This document shows positions 11,863 to 22,156 of a stretch of 64,000 bases of DNA, piece after piece. Numbering within the stretch: the stretch's first letter is position 1; each line of letters starts with the position of its first letter. The stretch spans positions 35,890,776-35,954,775 of the forward strand of contig NC_064536.1 in assembly GCF_023856365.1 (NCBI RefSeq). The letters are read 5' to 3'. The notes under the pieces are model-generated. The model did no database searches. It was given only the letters and a program-made list of their open reading frames with translations, and was not told where the DNA came from. Source of the DNA: Brienomyrus brachyistius. Its lineage: Eukaryota; Chordata; Actinopteri; Osteoglossiformes; Mormyridae. Position numbers and translations under genes: made by a program.

Positions 11863-14800
11863 ATCCACATGCGTAAAGTACTGATCTGTATTCCCAACAT
11901 AACAAGAACATTATCAAACAAGGAGATACAGATATTTTTCTCAAAATGTTCTAACAAAAGCTCAAACAACAAAAACACAGTGGAAGAAAACAAAAACATC
12001 TGTGCTATGAAAATAACGAACAGAAAGCAAAATGGCACCTTCTGTTAGTGTGGAAATGCAATTGGCAAAATAGTGTAGGAATGTAGAGACCAAAGATAAT
12101 GGTTTTGCTAGAAGTGTTTTAAATCTGAGTGTATAGCAGAGAAGATGCATTCAGTTTCACACACTTTGTTAAATGCATTGACCACGTGTGTTAATGGTTT
12201 CAGAGAGAGAATCGCTGTTTGTGTTTAAGCGTCCAGAAAAAACATTTGGATGAGTCTTTCAATCAAGGCAACAGACCAATAAAAGTACAAGATGAACCAA
12301 ACAATTTAGCAGAGCACAGGAGTCCTTCAGTTTGTAAACCTGAAGCAGCGCGCAGTGTCCCCTCTGACATAGATTAGGTGGCCCCCCTGCTTTTCATGTT
12401 TCCTTTGTTCGCACTGTTAAGATGAATTTATCCCCGAGTGGAAATTTTTGCAGTAACCCTTTACATAGACACAATTTAGGCATAAAGGTAGACATCAAAT
12501 TCTAAACTGCAAAAATATATATGTGCAAATATGCTAAATGTACAAATATGCAAAATGAATGTAAATGTGCATTATGTATTATGTATTGTCTCAGAGACGG
12601 AGGCTTCTCCTCTGGCACAGAGAGTTGTTATAGATGGTAACTGTCATGGGCAGGAATGACCTCCTGTAACGATCCTTATTGCAGCAGAACTGAAGGAGTT
12701 TCTAACTGAAAACACTTTTCTTGTCTGATGAGTGTAGGGGTGTGTAGTACTGCCCATATTGTGCATATACTGTATGTATAACCGTCTGTGCACTATGTTC
12801 TTGCTGCTGTTTGTTCCGGAATTGCCCGTTGATCGTATGAAGTTAACCCTAATCTTAATAACTATCTTCCTTCCTGTCCCTGTCTCCCTTCCTTGCAGGA
12901 TGGTACAACAGGCTGTACATTAACTTCCTGCTCAGAAGGCACATATTCTTCTTCATGCTGCAGACCTACTTCCCCACCATGCTGATGGTGATGCTGTCCT
13001 GGGTGTCCTTCTGGATCGACCGGAGGGCCGTACCCGCCCGTGTCTCCCTAGGTGCTGCCCGCATCTTGCCTGGTCTTCTGGCGCCTCATTATCTCCAGGA
13101 AAGCCCAGTAACATGTGTGTAACACCTGGCCTCGGCAGCAGCAGCCTTAAATCTGCCTAATGGATCACAGATGTGCTTCATTAAGGTCACACAATGTTTG
13201 TACACAATGTTTGCACGCTAATAAGGAAGTTGAGCTTGGCAGCATGAACGTTTGAATAAATCATGCTGACATGTTTCTGGGCTGTGGGTTTCCTGTCTGT
13301 GGGGGTATGAACCTGGTGTCAGCTCTATGCATTGACTCGATTGCTGTTGTGTTTCGCTGCAGTGCCCTCTTGTGTCTCTCACAGGCATCACCACCGTGCT
13401 TACCATGTCCACCATCATCACAGGCGTGTCCTCCTCCATGCCCCAGGTGTCTTACGTCAAGGCTGTGGACATCTACCTATGGGCCAGCTTCCTCTTCGTC
13501 TTCCTGTCCATCATTGAATACGCCGCAGTCAACTATTTCACCACAGTGGAGGAGATGAGGAAACTCACGAGGGCAAAGGTCACTGTCGCCTTCATGCCCT
13601 CTGGGTTCAGTGGTTATGAGACTGGCTGGATCAGCAGGAAGGTGCTCTTAAGACTGAAAATGTCCTTCTCTGGTTCTCTGTGAACCACAAACTAGTTGAT
13701 GGAAGTGGTTTGACTGGCAGAAGATGCATTGGTTTAACGATAGATATTATCACTGAACCCTGACTGCATGAACATCTTTAAAAGAAAGTTATAGCTTCCT
13801 TTAAAATTACATTTTCCATATGCAGTTGTTCAAACCATAAGTTTTTGCGATGTTTGCAGGGTAACAGCATACGAACCAGTGTCAGTGTACCGAGCCGACA
13901 GGCTTCTGATTGCTGTAGAGGCTGCTGGGATTGCTGCACTGTGAGGGAATGGTATAGACGCTGTGTGAACTGTGTTGTGCGCCTGTTGAAGCGGTTGACT
14001 GGATTTATTTGTGAGTATATTTGAGTGTTTGTGTGCCAGTATGGTTACATGGGTGGTTGTTGTTTCATTTTTTATTTTTTCTTTCGGTCGGTATGAGTAC
14101 TTGTCCGTCCTTGTTAATAAACAGCGCGAGTGTAATCGATAGCTGTGGGTGTCGCGTGAGCGGCGTTCTGCCCGCGTACCTTCCCTACAAACACCCGCGA
14201 GGTATAATATCTAATATCTGTAACGTCACTTGGAAAAGGACAGTTGATCCTGAGCTTTGCTCGGTCGCCAGTCAGGGCCGGGAGGATATTTTCTACTTTT
14301 TTTCCCGCTCCGGCAGTTGCCTGTTTTGATGGGTTTTTTGTGGTTTTTGGGCCTCCCTAGAGGAACTTCGCTTTATTTTAGTTAAACGTAGTTCAGCAGG
14401 AAGTTAGTCTCCGGTGGGTAATTGTTAATTTGGTTATTTTAAAAGTTTTATTTCAAAGGTTGGTATCGCTGACGCTGTCGGATAATTTAAAAAGTTCAGT
14501 TTTAACGCAAGTGTTAATTTAGTGTTTTATTGTACTCGGCACTTTATTATAGTAACTGTACATTAGTTAAATCAAGTAAAAGTTAAATAGCCTATATAAA
14601 TATATTGTGGTGGGAGTAAAGGACGGGGTCATAGTGAGTTAGGTAATTATGGGGCCAGCTCAGTGTTGTGTTTGCAAGATGTTTGCCCTTCTGGATGCTT
14701 GTGTCCAGTCAGACTTCATCTGCTATGCGATGTAAGTTAGTGGACTCACTCATGGTCAAGGTTCGTGACCTAGAGGAGCAACTGACTCTCATCTGACACA

Positions 14801-17800
14801 ACAAGGAGTTAAAGGAGAGAGTTAATATACGATTTAGGGAGATGGTGTGTACGTCACAAGCAGGGAGGGGGGAGAATGATGAACAGGCAGGTCGAGAGAG
14901 CTGGGTGAACGTAGGTCATAGACACAGAAAAGGGTGTACACAGTTCACAGAAGCAGCATCACCTGAAGTGACGTGTCTAACTGCTTTCAGGTGCTTCCGG
15001 CTTTAGAGCTGGAAGAGACTAGGGAGGCAGGTGAGTCCTTGGCCACCGAGAAGCCCCCTCCCCCCAGGAAGAGGGAGTTTGTGGTAGTAGGGGATTCAGT
15101 TATTAGAGGTGTAGTTATGTATGCACCCGTGCGTGATAGAGGGTCCCGTATGGTGTCTTGCCTGCCTGGTGCCCAGGTAGGGGACCTTCTGAATCGTGTG
15201 GACAGGCTTTTGGCCCCAGCTGGGGTGGATCCAGTGGTCGTGGTGCATGTTGGCACCAATGACATAGGAAAGGGCAGGAGAGCTGTTCTGCAGGATGAAT
15301 TTATAGAAGTCGCGGATAAGCTTAGAAGCAGAACATCCACAGGGGTATTCTCTGAAATACTTCCCGTGCCACATGCAAGACAGGCTAAGTTAGCTGAGAT
15401 AAGGAGATTAAATGTGTGGCTAAAATGGTGGTGTAGGAAAGAGTGGTTTAGGTTTATGGGGCACTGGAAGACCTTCTGGAACAGGTGGGACCTGTACAAG
15501 CCGGACGGGTTGCATCTGAACCAGAGGGGAACCAGTGTACTGGGGAGGCGTATGTGTAGAGTAGTTGAGGAATGTTTAAACTAGGGACTTGGGGGGCAGG
15601 GAGGTTAGTTAAAAATTTAGTTGGGGAGAGACGGAAAGCCCCAATTAATATTAAAAGTGGGCACTGTAAAAGGCCTACCCTTTGCAGTTTGTATTTAAAT
15701 GCTAGGAGTATTAGAAACAAAATTCATGATTTAGTGGCTTTAATTTCATCAGATTCTTATGATATTATAGGAATAACTGAAAAATGGATGAGTGACAATG
15801 ATGGAGAAGAATATAATATGTATGGTTATGCGTTGTTCTGTAGAGACCAGATAGGCAGGAAGGGAGGTAGTGTTACAGTATACGTAAAAGAAAACTTGCA
15901 GGTAAGGGAGCTCACTGATAAAAATAAAAGTACAGAAGCTGTATGGATAAAACTAGATGATAAAAACTCAACTGGCCTAATTGTCGGTGTTTGTTATAGA
16001 GCACCTAATGTAGCTGTAGAGGAGAGCAGAATGTTATATGCTGATATCAGGATTATGAGCAATGAAAATGATGTGGTGGTTATGGGTGATTTTAATTTAC
16101 CTGGAATACAATGGGACACAATCTCTGGCTCTTCCGTAAATGAACTTGAGATGGTGGAATTAGTACAGGATTGTTTTTTTTAACTCAGTTTGTTAATACC
16201 CCTACCAGGGGAGAAGCCCTTCTTGATCTTGTTTTCTCTAATAACCAGGATAGGATTGGAAAATTAGAGGTTTTAGAACCACTGGACGGCAGTGATCATC
16301 CATCCATCCATCCATCCATCCATCATCTCCCACTTAATCCGGGGTCGGGTCGCGGGGGCAGCAGCCTCAGCAGGGAGACCCAGACTTCCCTCTCCCCGGC
16401 CACTTCGTCCAGCTCCTCTGGGGGGATCTTGAGGCGTTCCCAGGCCAGCCGAGAGACATAGTCTCTCCAGTGTGTCCTGGGTCTTCTCTGGGGTCTCCTC
16501 CCAGTGGGACATGCCTGGAATACCTCCCCAGGGAGGCGTCCTGGAGGCATCCTAATCAGATGCCCGAGCCACCTCATCTGGCTCCTCTCGATGCGGAGGA
16601 GCAGCGGCTCTACTCTGAGTCCCTCCCGAATGACTGAGCTCCTCACCCTATCTCTAAGGGAGAGTCCAGCCACCCTGTGGAGGAAACTCATTTCGGCCGC
16701 TTGCACCCGCGATCTCGTTCTTTCGGTCACTACCCATAGCTCATGACCATAGGTGAGGGTAGGAACGTAGATCGATTGGTAAATTGAGAGCTTCGCCTTT
16801 TGGCTCAGCTCTCTCTTCACCATGACAGACCGATGCAGCGCCCGCATGACTGCTGACGCCGCACCGATCCGCCTGTCGACCTCCCGTTCCATCATTCCCC
16901 CACTCGTGAACAAGATCCCGAGATACTTAAACTCCTCCACTTGGGGGAGGACCCTATCCCCAACCCGGAGAGAGCATTCTACCCTTTTCCGGCTGAGGAC
17001 CATGGTCTTGGATTTGGAGGTGCTGATTCTCATCCCAGCCGCTTCACACTCGGCTGCGAACTGCTCCAGTGAGAGCCGAAGGTCACGGTCTGATGAGGCC
17101 AACAGAACCACATCATCTGCAAAAAGCAGAGACCTAATCCTGAGGTTACCGAACCAGACACCCTCAACGCCCTGGCTGCGCCTAGAAATTCTGTCCATAA
17201 AAGCTATGAACAGAATCGGTGACAAAGGGCAGCCCTGACGGAGTCCAACCCTCACCGGAAACGAGTCTGACTTATTGCCGCCCATGCGGACCAAACTCTG
17301 GCACCGGTCATACAGGGACCGAACCGCCCTTAAAAGGGAGGCTGGTACCCCATACTCCCGGAGCACTCCCCACAGGACTCCCCGAGGGACACCATGTCGA
17401 ATGCCTTCTCCAAGTCCACAAAACACATGTAGACTGGTCAGGCAAACTCCCATGAATCCTCCAAAACCCTGCTGAGTGTATAGAGCTGGTCCACTGTTCC
17501 ACGACCAGGGCGAAAACCACACTGCTCCTCCTGAATCCAAGGTTCGATCCAACGGACCCTCCTCTCCAGCACCCCCGAATAGACCTTGCCAGGGAGGCTG
17601 AGGAGTGTGATCCCCCTGTAGTTGGAACACACCCTCCGGTCCCCTTTCTTAAAGAGGGGGACCACCACCCCGGTCTGCCAGTCCAGAGGCACTGCCCCCG
17701 ATGTCCACGCGATGCCGCAGATGCGTGTCAGCCAGGACAGCCCCGCAGCATCCAGAGCCTTGAGGAACTCCGGCCGAATCTCATCCACCCCCGGGGCCCG

Positions 17801-20800
17801 GCCACCGAGGAGCTTTTTGACCACCTCAGTGACCTCCACCCCCGAGATAGGCGAGTCCACCCCCAAGTCCCCACACTCTGTTTCCATATCGGAAGGCGTG
17901 TCGGTGGGATTGAGGAGGTCTTCCAAGTATTCCCTCCACCGACCCAAAACGTCCCGAGTTGAGGTCAGCAGCGCACCATCCCCACCATAAATAGTGTTGA
18001 TGCTGCACCGCTTTCCCGCCCGGAGCCGCCGGATGGTGGACCAGAATCTCCTCGAAGCCATCTGGAAGTCGTTCTCCATGGCCTCACCAAACTCCTCCCA
18101 CACCCGAGTTTTTGCCTCAGCAACCACCAAAGCCGCATCCTGCTTGGCTATGTCAGCTGTGTCTGGAGTGATCATAACTCGGCAGTGATCATAACATGGA
18201 TAAATTCAAGGTTAATTTTAGTGTCCAAAGAGCAAAGTCCGAAACAAAAGTATGCAATGTTAGGAAGGCTAACTTCAATGGTATGAGACTGAAACTAAAA
18301 ACTGTAAACTGGATGGAGTTAAATAGCAAAACAGTTGAAGAGGCATGGGAATTTTTTAAAAGCACATTGTTACAAGTGCAAGAGGACTTCATACCAGATT
18401 CCAGCAAAACTAAATCAAGGAAACTACAACCATGGTGGTTTACTATGGAAATTAAGAATCAGGAGGAAAGGGGCTTTCTTCCATAAATGGAAAATAATTA
18501 ATGATTTCAAAATAAAGTAGGAGTATCTAAGTCTACAGGTTGAGTTAAAAAATAACACACTCCAAGAGGAATGTCGAAAGAAAGATTGCATTGGAGGGTA
18601 AGGATGACAAAAGTTTCTTCCAATATTTTAACTCCTAAAGAGTTCAATCTAAATCTAAAAGCTGAAATCACTAATTTGCAGGATAGTAAGGATCTTATAA
18701 TTGAAAATGAAATTGATATACTGTAGTAAATGAGTTTAATGATTATTTTACACAGGTGTTCACAGTAGCGAACACGAGTAACTTGCCACCATTTAGTATT
18801 AATACAGCGTCTTTGACCAGTATATGCATAAATGAGGCTGATCTGGTACTAAGCCTAGTTAAGCTTAAAATAAATAAATCACAGGGGCCTGATGGCATCT
18901 TACCTATAGTTTTAAAAGAGGTGAGGGATATTATTAGCCAACCTTTAACTTTAGAAGTAGATAGAAATAATCCAGCAAACTATAGGCCAATCAGTTTAAC
19001 TAGCATTACTGGAAAAATAATGGAAACTGTAATCCAAGTGAAAATGGTAGATTACCTGGACTCAAATAACATTCTGAGGGATAGCCAACATGGATTTAGG
19101 AGAGGTAGGTCCTGTTTAGCTAGTTTCCTTGTTTTTTGAAGAAGCTACAACAGAAATTCATCACAAAAAGGCCTACAATGTATTCTGCATAGATTTCCAA
19201 AAGGCCTTTGATGTCGTCCCCCACAAACAGTTCTTGCTTAAGATCAAAGCTGCAGGGATTTTAGGAACTGTAGTAGCTTGGATTGAAAACTGGTTAACTG
19301 ATAGGAAGCAGCGAGTAGTTATTAGAGGCACAATGTCATAGTGGGCCTGCGTTCATAGTGGGGTACCGCAGGGTTCAATTTTAGGACCACTATTGTTCCT
19401 AATTTACATTAATGATATTGACACCAATACATACAGTAAACTGGTTAAATTTGCAGGTGACATCAAGGTGGGTGGTTTAGCAGATACTGATCTAGCAGCA
19501 GAGAGGCTACAACGGGATCTGGAGTTAATGACTAGGCTGATACCTGGCAGATTAAATTTAACATAGATAAATGTAAGGTAATCCATGCAGGGAGCAGACA
19601 TATAAAGTACAGGTATTTTATGGGTTCCACGGAAATAAAGGTAGCTGATTAAGAGAAAGACCTTGGTGTGTATGTTGATGCTTCCATGTCCCATTCTCGC
19701 CAGTGTGAGGAAGTAAAAAAAAAGGTCAATAGGATGTTTGGTTAAATCTCTAGGTGTGTGGAATTTAAGTCAAGGGAGGTGATGCTACGATTATATAATT
19801 CCTTGGTAAGACCCCACCTAGAATATTGTGTGCAGGTTTGGTCACCATACCTTAAAAGGTACTTTGCTGCCTTGGAAAGGGTGCAATGTAGGGCAACGAG
19901 AATGATTCCTGCTCTTAGAGCAGTGGTTCTGAAACTCGGCCCTCGGGCCCCACTGCCCTCCTTGTTTTCCTGCTATCCCTGCCCCATACACGAGGCCCAG
20001 GTGTCTTTTAGCTTCTGATTGACTGAACACACCTGATCCAGGCAATCAGCAGTGTGTAGGACAGGGATAGCTGGAAAACAAACAGGGCAGTGGGTCCCGA
20101 GGACCGAGTTTGAGAACCACTGTCTTAAAGGAATGTCTTATGAGGAGAGGTTAGCTGAGCTGAATCTGTTTAGCCTCAAGCAAAGTAGACTAAAGGGGGG
20201 ACATGATCCAGGTATATAAGATTCTAACATGCTGGATGCTGTTCAGCCAAATGGCTATTTCAATATTAGTTTAAATACTAGAACACGTGGCCATAAATGG
20301 ACATTTTAAAATGTATTTGAGGAAGCACTTCTTTACACAGCGTGTAGTTAGAGTATGGAATAGTCTTCCTGCTAGTGTAGCGCAAGCTAAAACCCTGGGT
20401 TCCTTTAAATCAGACCTAGATAAGATTTTACCAACTCTGAGCTATGTTAAGTTCTCCCCAAACGAGCTTGATGGGCCGAATGGCCTACTCGTTTTGTAAA
20501 TTTCTTATGTTCTTATAAATATTGAGCTCCCCCTAGTGGCTATTGGTGTAATAGCAACTGCAGAACATGTTTCCAGAGGAATTATTTTTCAGTTTATAGT
20601 GGGGAACTGATTTTGGGCAGCGCAGCTAACCAGTAAAAAAATACATGCGTTCCCCCAAATACTCTCCTGGTGTACATTATGATGCCTTTTGTAATCTCAC
20701 ATATTTCTCTTCTAGAGAGTCATATAGGAAAAAAGCTTAGACCTGTTTCATTAGTGTGAGGTGGCTGACAGGTGGAGCTGCTGTAGAGCCGTTGCAGTTT

Positions 20801-21218
20801 CTTTGTTCCTTTCACAAGCTTCAGTTAAACGGCTCGGGTTCCTGTACTGGGTACTGCCTGGGGGTCCGTCAGCACCAGCTGCTGAGCTCCACGTGTCCCT
20901 CCTTCCTCTCCACAGGGACCTGCCACCTTGAATGCCACTGAAGCCATGGCCTTCGATGGTTGCTTCCATGACAATGAGCTGGACCTCACCCCCTTCCCGG
21001 AGGTGCCCGTCACCAGCATCCCTGATCGGGCAGCCCAGTCACGCAACTTGGCCGAGCCGGCTCCCACGGAGGGAACCTGGCTACGCAGGAAAGGGTCTGT
21101 GAGGAGGAACCTCAGCGTCATCATGAGCAACAGCTACATGATTGACTCGTACTCCCGCGCTCTCTTCCCATTGGCCTACCTGCTCTTCAACATCATCTAC
21201 TGGAGCATGTACTCTTAG
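4776..21218 (+). CDS. gabrr3: GABA-A receptor rho-3 subunit (whole coding span, 9 exons)
   Basis: This gene encodes a Cys-loop ligand-gated chloride channel subunit of the rho class (GABA-C type), which forms pentamers in the plasma membrane. Coding exons are 4776-4918, 5557-5669, 8645-8712, 9504-9727, 9801-9883, 10054-10191, 12899-13051, 13385-13578 and 20916-21218. They join in phase to 1,419 nt (472 aa), close to the length I remember for human rho-3 (about 467). Order: signal peptide, GABA-binding ectodomain, Cys loop (C-x13-C, about residues 190-204), M1 (~274-296), M2 (~301-322), M3 (~335-357), cytoplasmic loop, M4 near the C-terminus. The loop motif [10 protein letters not shown] and the N-terminal [17 protein letters not shown] segment point to rho-3 rather than rho-1 or rho-2. 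I saw no stop or frameshift. Exons 3, 5, 6 and 7 have the 68, 83, 138 and 153 nt lengths typical of GABA-A genes. A possible polyadenylation signal AATAAA lies at 22417. Confidence 0.93.
5557..5669 (+). CDS. gabrr3: gabrr3 exon 2: N-terminal ectodomain
   Basis: It encodes [20 protein letters not shown] and then a [11 protein letters not shown] segment, typical of rho subunits. The acceptor ATTCAG at 5551-5556 fits the phase left by exon 1. An AG at 5549-5550 would also keep frame and add two residues. The donor is GGAG|GTGAGG. Confidence 0.85.
6950..7143 (+). repeat. 31-bp minisatellite, diverged (gabrr3 intron 2)
   Basis: The unit CCTGACCCCTTAATGAATGA plus TGACATCATTA repeats at 7075, 7106 and 7137. 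At least three more decayed copies lie upstream. Confidence 0.75.
7991..8399 (+). repeat. 31-bp minisatellite, about 12.4 copies (gabrr3 intron 2)
   Basis: Units CATGARGCCTGCTTCTCACT-GGGGTGTACAG run from 8015 to 8397 with few changes, mostly G/A at one site and T at the next. A degenerate unit precedes at 7991. Confidence 0.95.
8645..8712 (+). CDS. gabrr3: gabrr3 exon 3
   Basis: A 68-nt exon encoding [20 protein letters not shown], a strongly conserved rho segment. Borders are CCGCAG|GT and ATG|GTAAGA. Confidence 0.93.
9312..9455 (-). mobile_element. tRNA-like SINE fragment in gabrr3 intron 3
   Basis: The minus strand reads TGTGGCTGGGTTAGGAC, then TTGCTGGTTCAAATCCCAGG (B box), then a GTGAGGCCC...GGGACTGTCTGACCC body. 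It is probably related to the SINE at 31544-31716. Confidence 0.65.
9504..9727 (+). CDS. gabrr3: gabrr3 exon 4: ligand-binding core
   Basis: It encodes [12 protein letters not shown] through [20 protein letters not shown] to LYSV, part of the extracellular beta-sandwich with agonist-site loops. Borders are CTGCAG|GAC and GTCAG|GTACGC. Confidence 0.95.
9801..9883 (+). CDS. gabrr3: gabrr3 exon 5: Cys loop
   Basis: An 83-nt exon holding the signature loop [15 protein letters not shown]. The preceding intron is only 73 bp (9728-9800). Confidence 0.96.
10054..10191 (+). CDS. gabrr3: gabrr3 exon 6
   Basis: A 138-nt exon encoding [20 protein letters not shown] and the LAFYSSTG segment that starts agonist-binding loop C. 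From memory it has one residue fewer than human rho-3 just before LLSQFF. Confidence 0.95.
10247..10287 (+). repeat. (CA)n microsatellite in gabrr3 intron 6
   Basis: About 40 bp of CA, 55 bp after the exon 6 donor. Confidence 0.95.
11572..11861 (+). repeat. Long interrupted (CA)n tract in gabrr3 intron 6
   Basis: About 290 bp of CA broken at intervals by CCCA and GCA. It explains several long spurious reading frames of TH and CV repeats on both strands. Confidence 0.95.
12899..13051 (+). CDS. gabrr3: gabrr3 exon 7: M1 and start of M2
   Basis: A 153-nt exon encoding WYNRLYINF, helix M1 ([20 protein letters not shown]) and [11 protein letters not shown], the entry to M2. PARVSL is the rho-type pore entrance. 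Confidence 0.96.
13385..13578 (+). CDS. gabrr3: gabrr3 exon 8: M2 and M3
   Basis: It encodes pore-lining M2 ([18 protein letters not shown]) and M3 ([20 protein letters not shown]), then the first residues of the cytoplasmic loop. I place the donor at AAAG|GTCACT because it keeps phase 0 into exon 9 and restores the expected loop. The frame stays open to a TGA at 13681-13683. Confidence 0.92.
14973..15584 (+). pseudogene. CR1 ORF1 remnant with SGNH/GDSL esterase-like domain
   Basis: The open frame encodes [12 protein letters not shown] (block I with catalytic Ser), [16 protein letters not shown] (GTND block) and [17 protein letters not shown] (catalytic Asp-x-x-His). CR1-like elements are known to carry esterase domains in ORF1, so this is retrotransposon ORF1 and not a host lipase. 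The upstream half (from 14649) is broken by stops. Confidence 0.82.
15572..16260 (+). pseudogene. CR1 ORF2, apurinic endonuclease region
   Basis: It shows the APE-type order [52 protein letters not shown] and [15 protein letters not shown] frame change near 16180 leads to [19 protein letters not shown] and LEPLDGSDH. The chain is cut there by Rex3 and resumes at 18193 with [12 protein letters not shown]. Confidence 0.85.
16287..16299 (+). repeat. Left target-site duplication of Rex3
   Basis: CGGCAGTGATCAT here equals the 13 bases at 18180-18192. Removing Rex3 plus one copy rejoins the CR1 frame as [11 protein letters not shown]. Confidence 0.92.
16300..18179 (-). mobile_element. Rex3 (RTE-clade LINE), 5'-truncated, nested in the CR1
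   Basis: About 1.88 kb of Rex3 on the minus strand. It encodes [55 protein letters not shown] (intact catalytic FADD), [27 protein letters not shown] and [20 protein letters not shown]. The 3' end is a GATG/ATGG tandem tail, typical of Rex3. The standard Rex3 PCR primer sites, as I remember them, are matched at 17218-17238 and 17652-17671. The endonuclease is missing through 5' truncation, and at least one frameshift (about 17440-17630) breaks the frame before FADD. Confidence 0.93.
18180..18192 (+). repeat. Right target-site duplication of Rex3
   Basis: A perfect 13-bp copy of 16287-16299, flanking the truncated 5' end of Rex3. Confidence 0.92.
18193..20516 (+). pseudogene. CR1 ORF2, reverse transcriptase and 3' end
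   Basis: Reverse transcriptase pieces are [68 protein letters not shown], then [19 protein letters not shown] and [20 protein letters not shown]. Frames shift several times and stops interrupt. The end has the conserved GAGCTTGATGGGCCGAATGG-type sequence. Confidence 0.87.
19921..20122 (+). mobile_element. hAT-type MITE nested in the CR1 reverse transcriptase region
   Basis: A 202-bp element with imperfect terminal inverted repeats of about 38 bp beginning CAGTGGTTCT and ending AGAACCACTG. It is flanked by TCTTAGAG (19913-19920) and TCTTAAAG (20123-20130), an 8-bp duplication with one mismatch, as expected for hAT. Confidence 0.87.
20916..21218 (+). CDS. gabrr3: gabrr3 exon 9: cytoplasmic loop and M4
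   Basis: The final coding exon, with acceptor CTCCACAG|GGACCT. It encodes the loop motif [15 protein letters not shown], a basic RRKGSVRRN stretch and M4 ([18 protein letters not shown]), ending at TAG 21216-21218. The tail resembles the FxYW-type ends of other rho subunits. Confidence 0.95.
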   Translation, partial: GPATLNATEAMAFDGCFHDNELDLTPFPEVPVTSIPDRAAQSRNLAEPAPTEGTWLRRKGSVRRNLSVIMSNSYMIDSYSRALFPLAYLLFNIIYWSMYS

Positions 21219-21284
21219 ACACCGTGCAGCTTATACTAAAGTTAAAAGATGGAGGCCTGCTAGTATACACAATGCAGAACATGA

Positions 21285-21860
21285 CATAAACAGCACTATA
21301 CTCCAACAGATACTGCATCCCCACACATAAACAGCAATTTACTCCGACAAAGATACTGTATCCCCACAAATAAACAGCACTGTACTCCTACATATCGAAT
21401 AATTCGATATTCTCAGACCTACCCAGCATTATGACAACAATTCTGCTTCCCCACCATTGAAAGTGAGGCCAGTTTCAAGGGCCCCTGAGTGATAGGGACC
21501 AAAAAAATGTGGAAAATATTTGGATAGGTTTAGGTTAATGGCCCATTATGATATACTTTCATGGGGCCCAAACTTTCTAGTGGTGACCCTGATCCCCACA
21601 TCAGCACCTAAATAGCTATACTATACTATATTCCTACAATACCCCCCCACACCTAAAAAGCACTATACTCCCACAATGATACTGCATCCCCACGCCTAAG
21701 AAGCATTATACTCACACAATAATACTGTATCCACAAACCCACACAACACTATACTTCCACTATGATACTATATCCCCACACCTAAACAGCAATGTACTCC
21801 AATGACATTGCATTCCCACAAACAACTATCCCAAGCAACACTATACTCTAGCTTGAATCT
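21285..21860 (+). repeat. Diverged ~42-bp tandem repeat downstream of gabrr3
   Basis: At least seven units share AGCACTATACTCC-ACAATGATACTGYATCCCCACA-CTAAA. The array begins about 70 bp after the gabrr3 stop and may lie in its 3' UTR. A block at 21420-21600 interrupts it. Confidence 0.75.
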
Positions 21861-22127
21861 ATTTGGTCGAATAACAAGCTAAAAATGTACCATTTATGCA
21901 AACTGCATTGGACACAATTTTGCTTCAAAATAAATACATTAGAACAGGCCTCCAGAACCACAGAATCAGGACCTCATGCCGTGGTGGAGGTATGAAGGCT
22001 GGATTGTCAGGTCTAGCACTAGGGTGACAGGTCTGACTGCACTGCATCTAGTCTTTTAGGAAGAGCCATTTGTGCTCTCAAAGAGGTCACACTGCCAACA
22101 CACTGGATTGGGCTGGGTTATGTTGGG

Positions 22128-22156
22128 GGGGGGATTAGGGTTAGGATTAGGGTTAG
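22128..22156 (+). repeat. Short telomere-like TTAGGG cluster
   Basis: Four imperfect GATTAGG/GGGTTAG units. It is too short to be an interstitial telomere array of any size. Confidence 0.5.

Larger units (their letters stand above)
14640..20516 (+). mobile_element. CR1-like non-LTR retrotransposon (LINE), interrupted, in gabrr3 intron 8
   Basis: A CR1-clade LINE in the same orientation as gabrr3. An ORF1 start with a QCCVCKMF zinc-knuckle-like motif lies near 14649 and an SGNH esterase-like ORF1 at about 14973-15584. An APE-type endonuclease follows at 15572-16183, reverse transcriptase from about 18756 to 19900, and a typical 3' tail ends TTTCTTATGTTCTTAT near 20516. It is dead: there is a stop at 19339-19341 inside the reverse transcriptase, frameshifts, and the catalytic FADD is FAGD (GGT at 19456). 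It is broken by Rex3 (16300-18179) and a hAT MITE (19921-20122). The 5' UTR probably reaches upstream of 14640. Confidence 0.88.

Noticed and set aside
11326..12048. Long open frames of TH/CV repeats on both strands (up to about 199 aa)
   Set aside because: They are the translation of the CA microsatellite and have no start context or unique sequence.
14973..15584. Host SGNH/GDSL esterase gene
   Set aside because: The esterase blocks belong to ORF1 of the surrounding CR1 LINE; endonuclease and reverse transcriptase follow in order.
16323..18175. Independent reverse-transcriptase host gene on the minus strand
   Set aside because: Target duplications, the GATG tail and the sequence identify it as a truncated Rex3.
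22128..22156. Interstitial telomere
   Set aside because: Only four imperfect TTAGGG-like units; chance or a short repair scar is enough.
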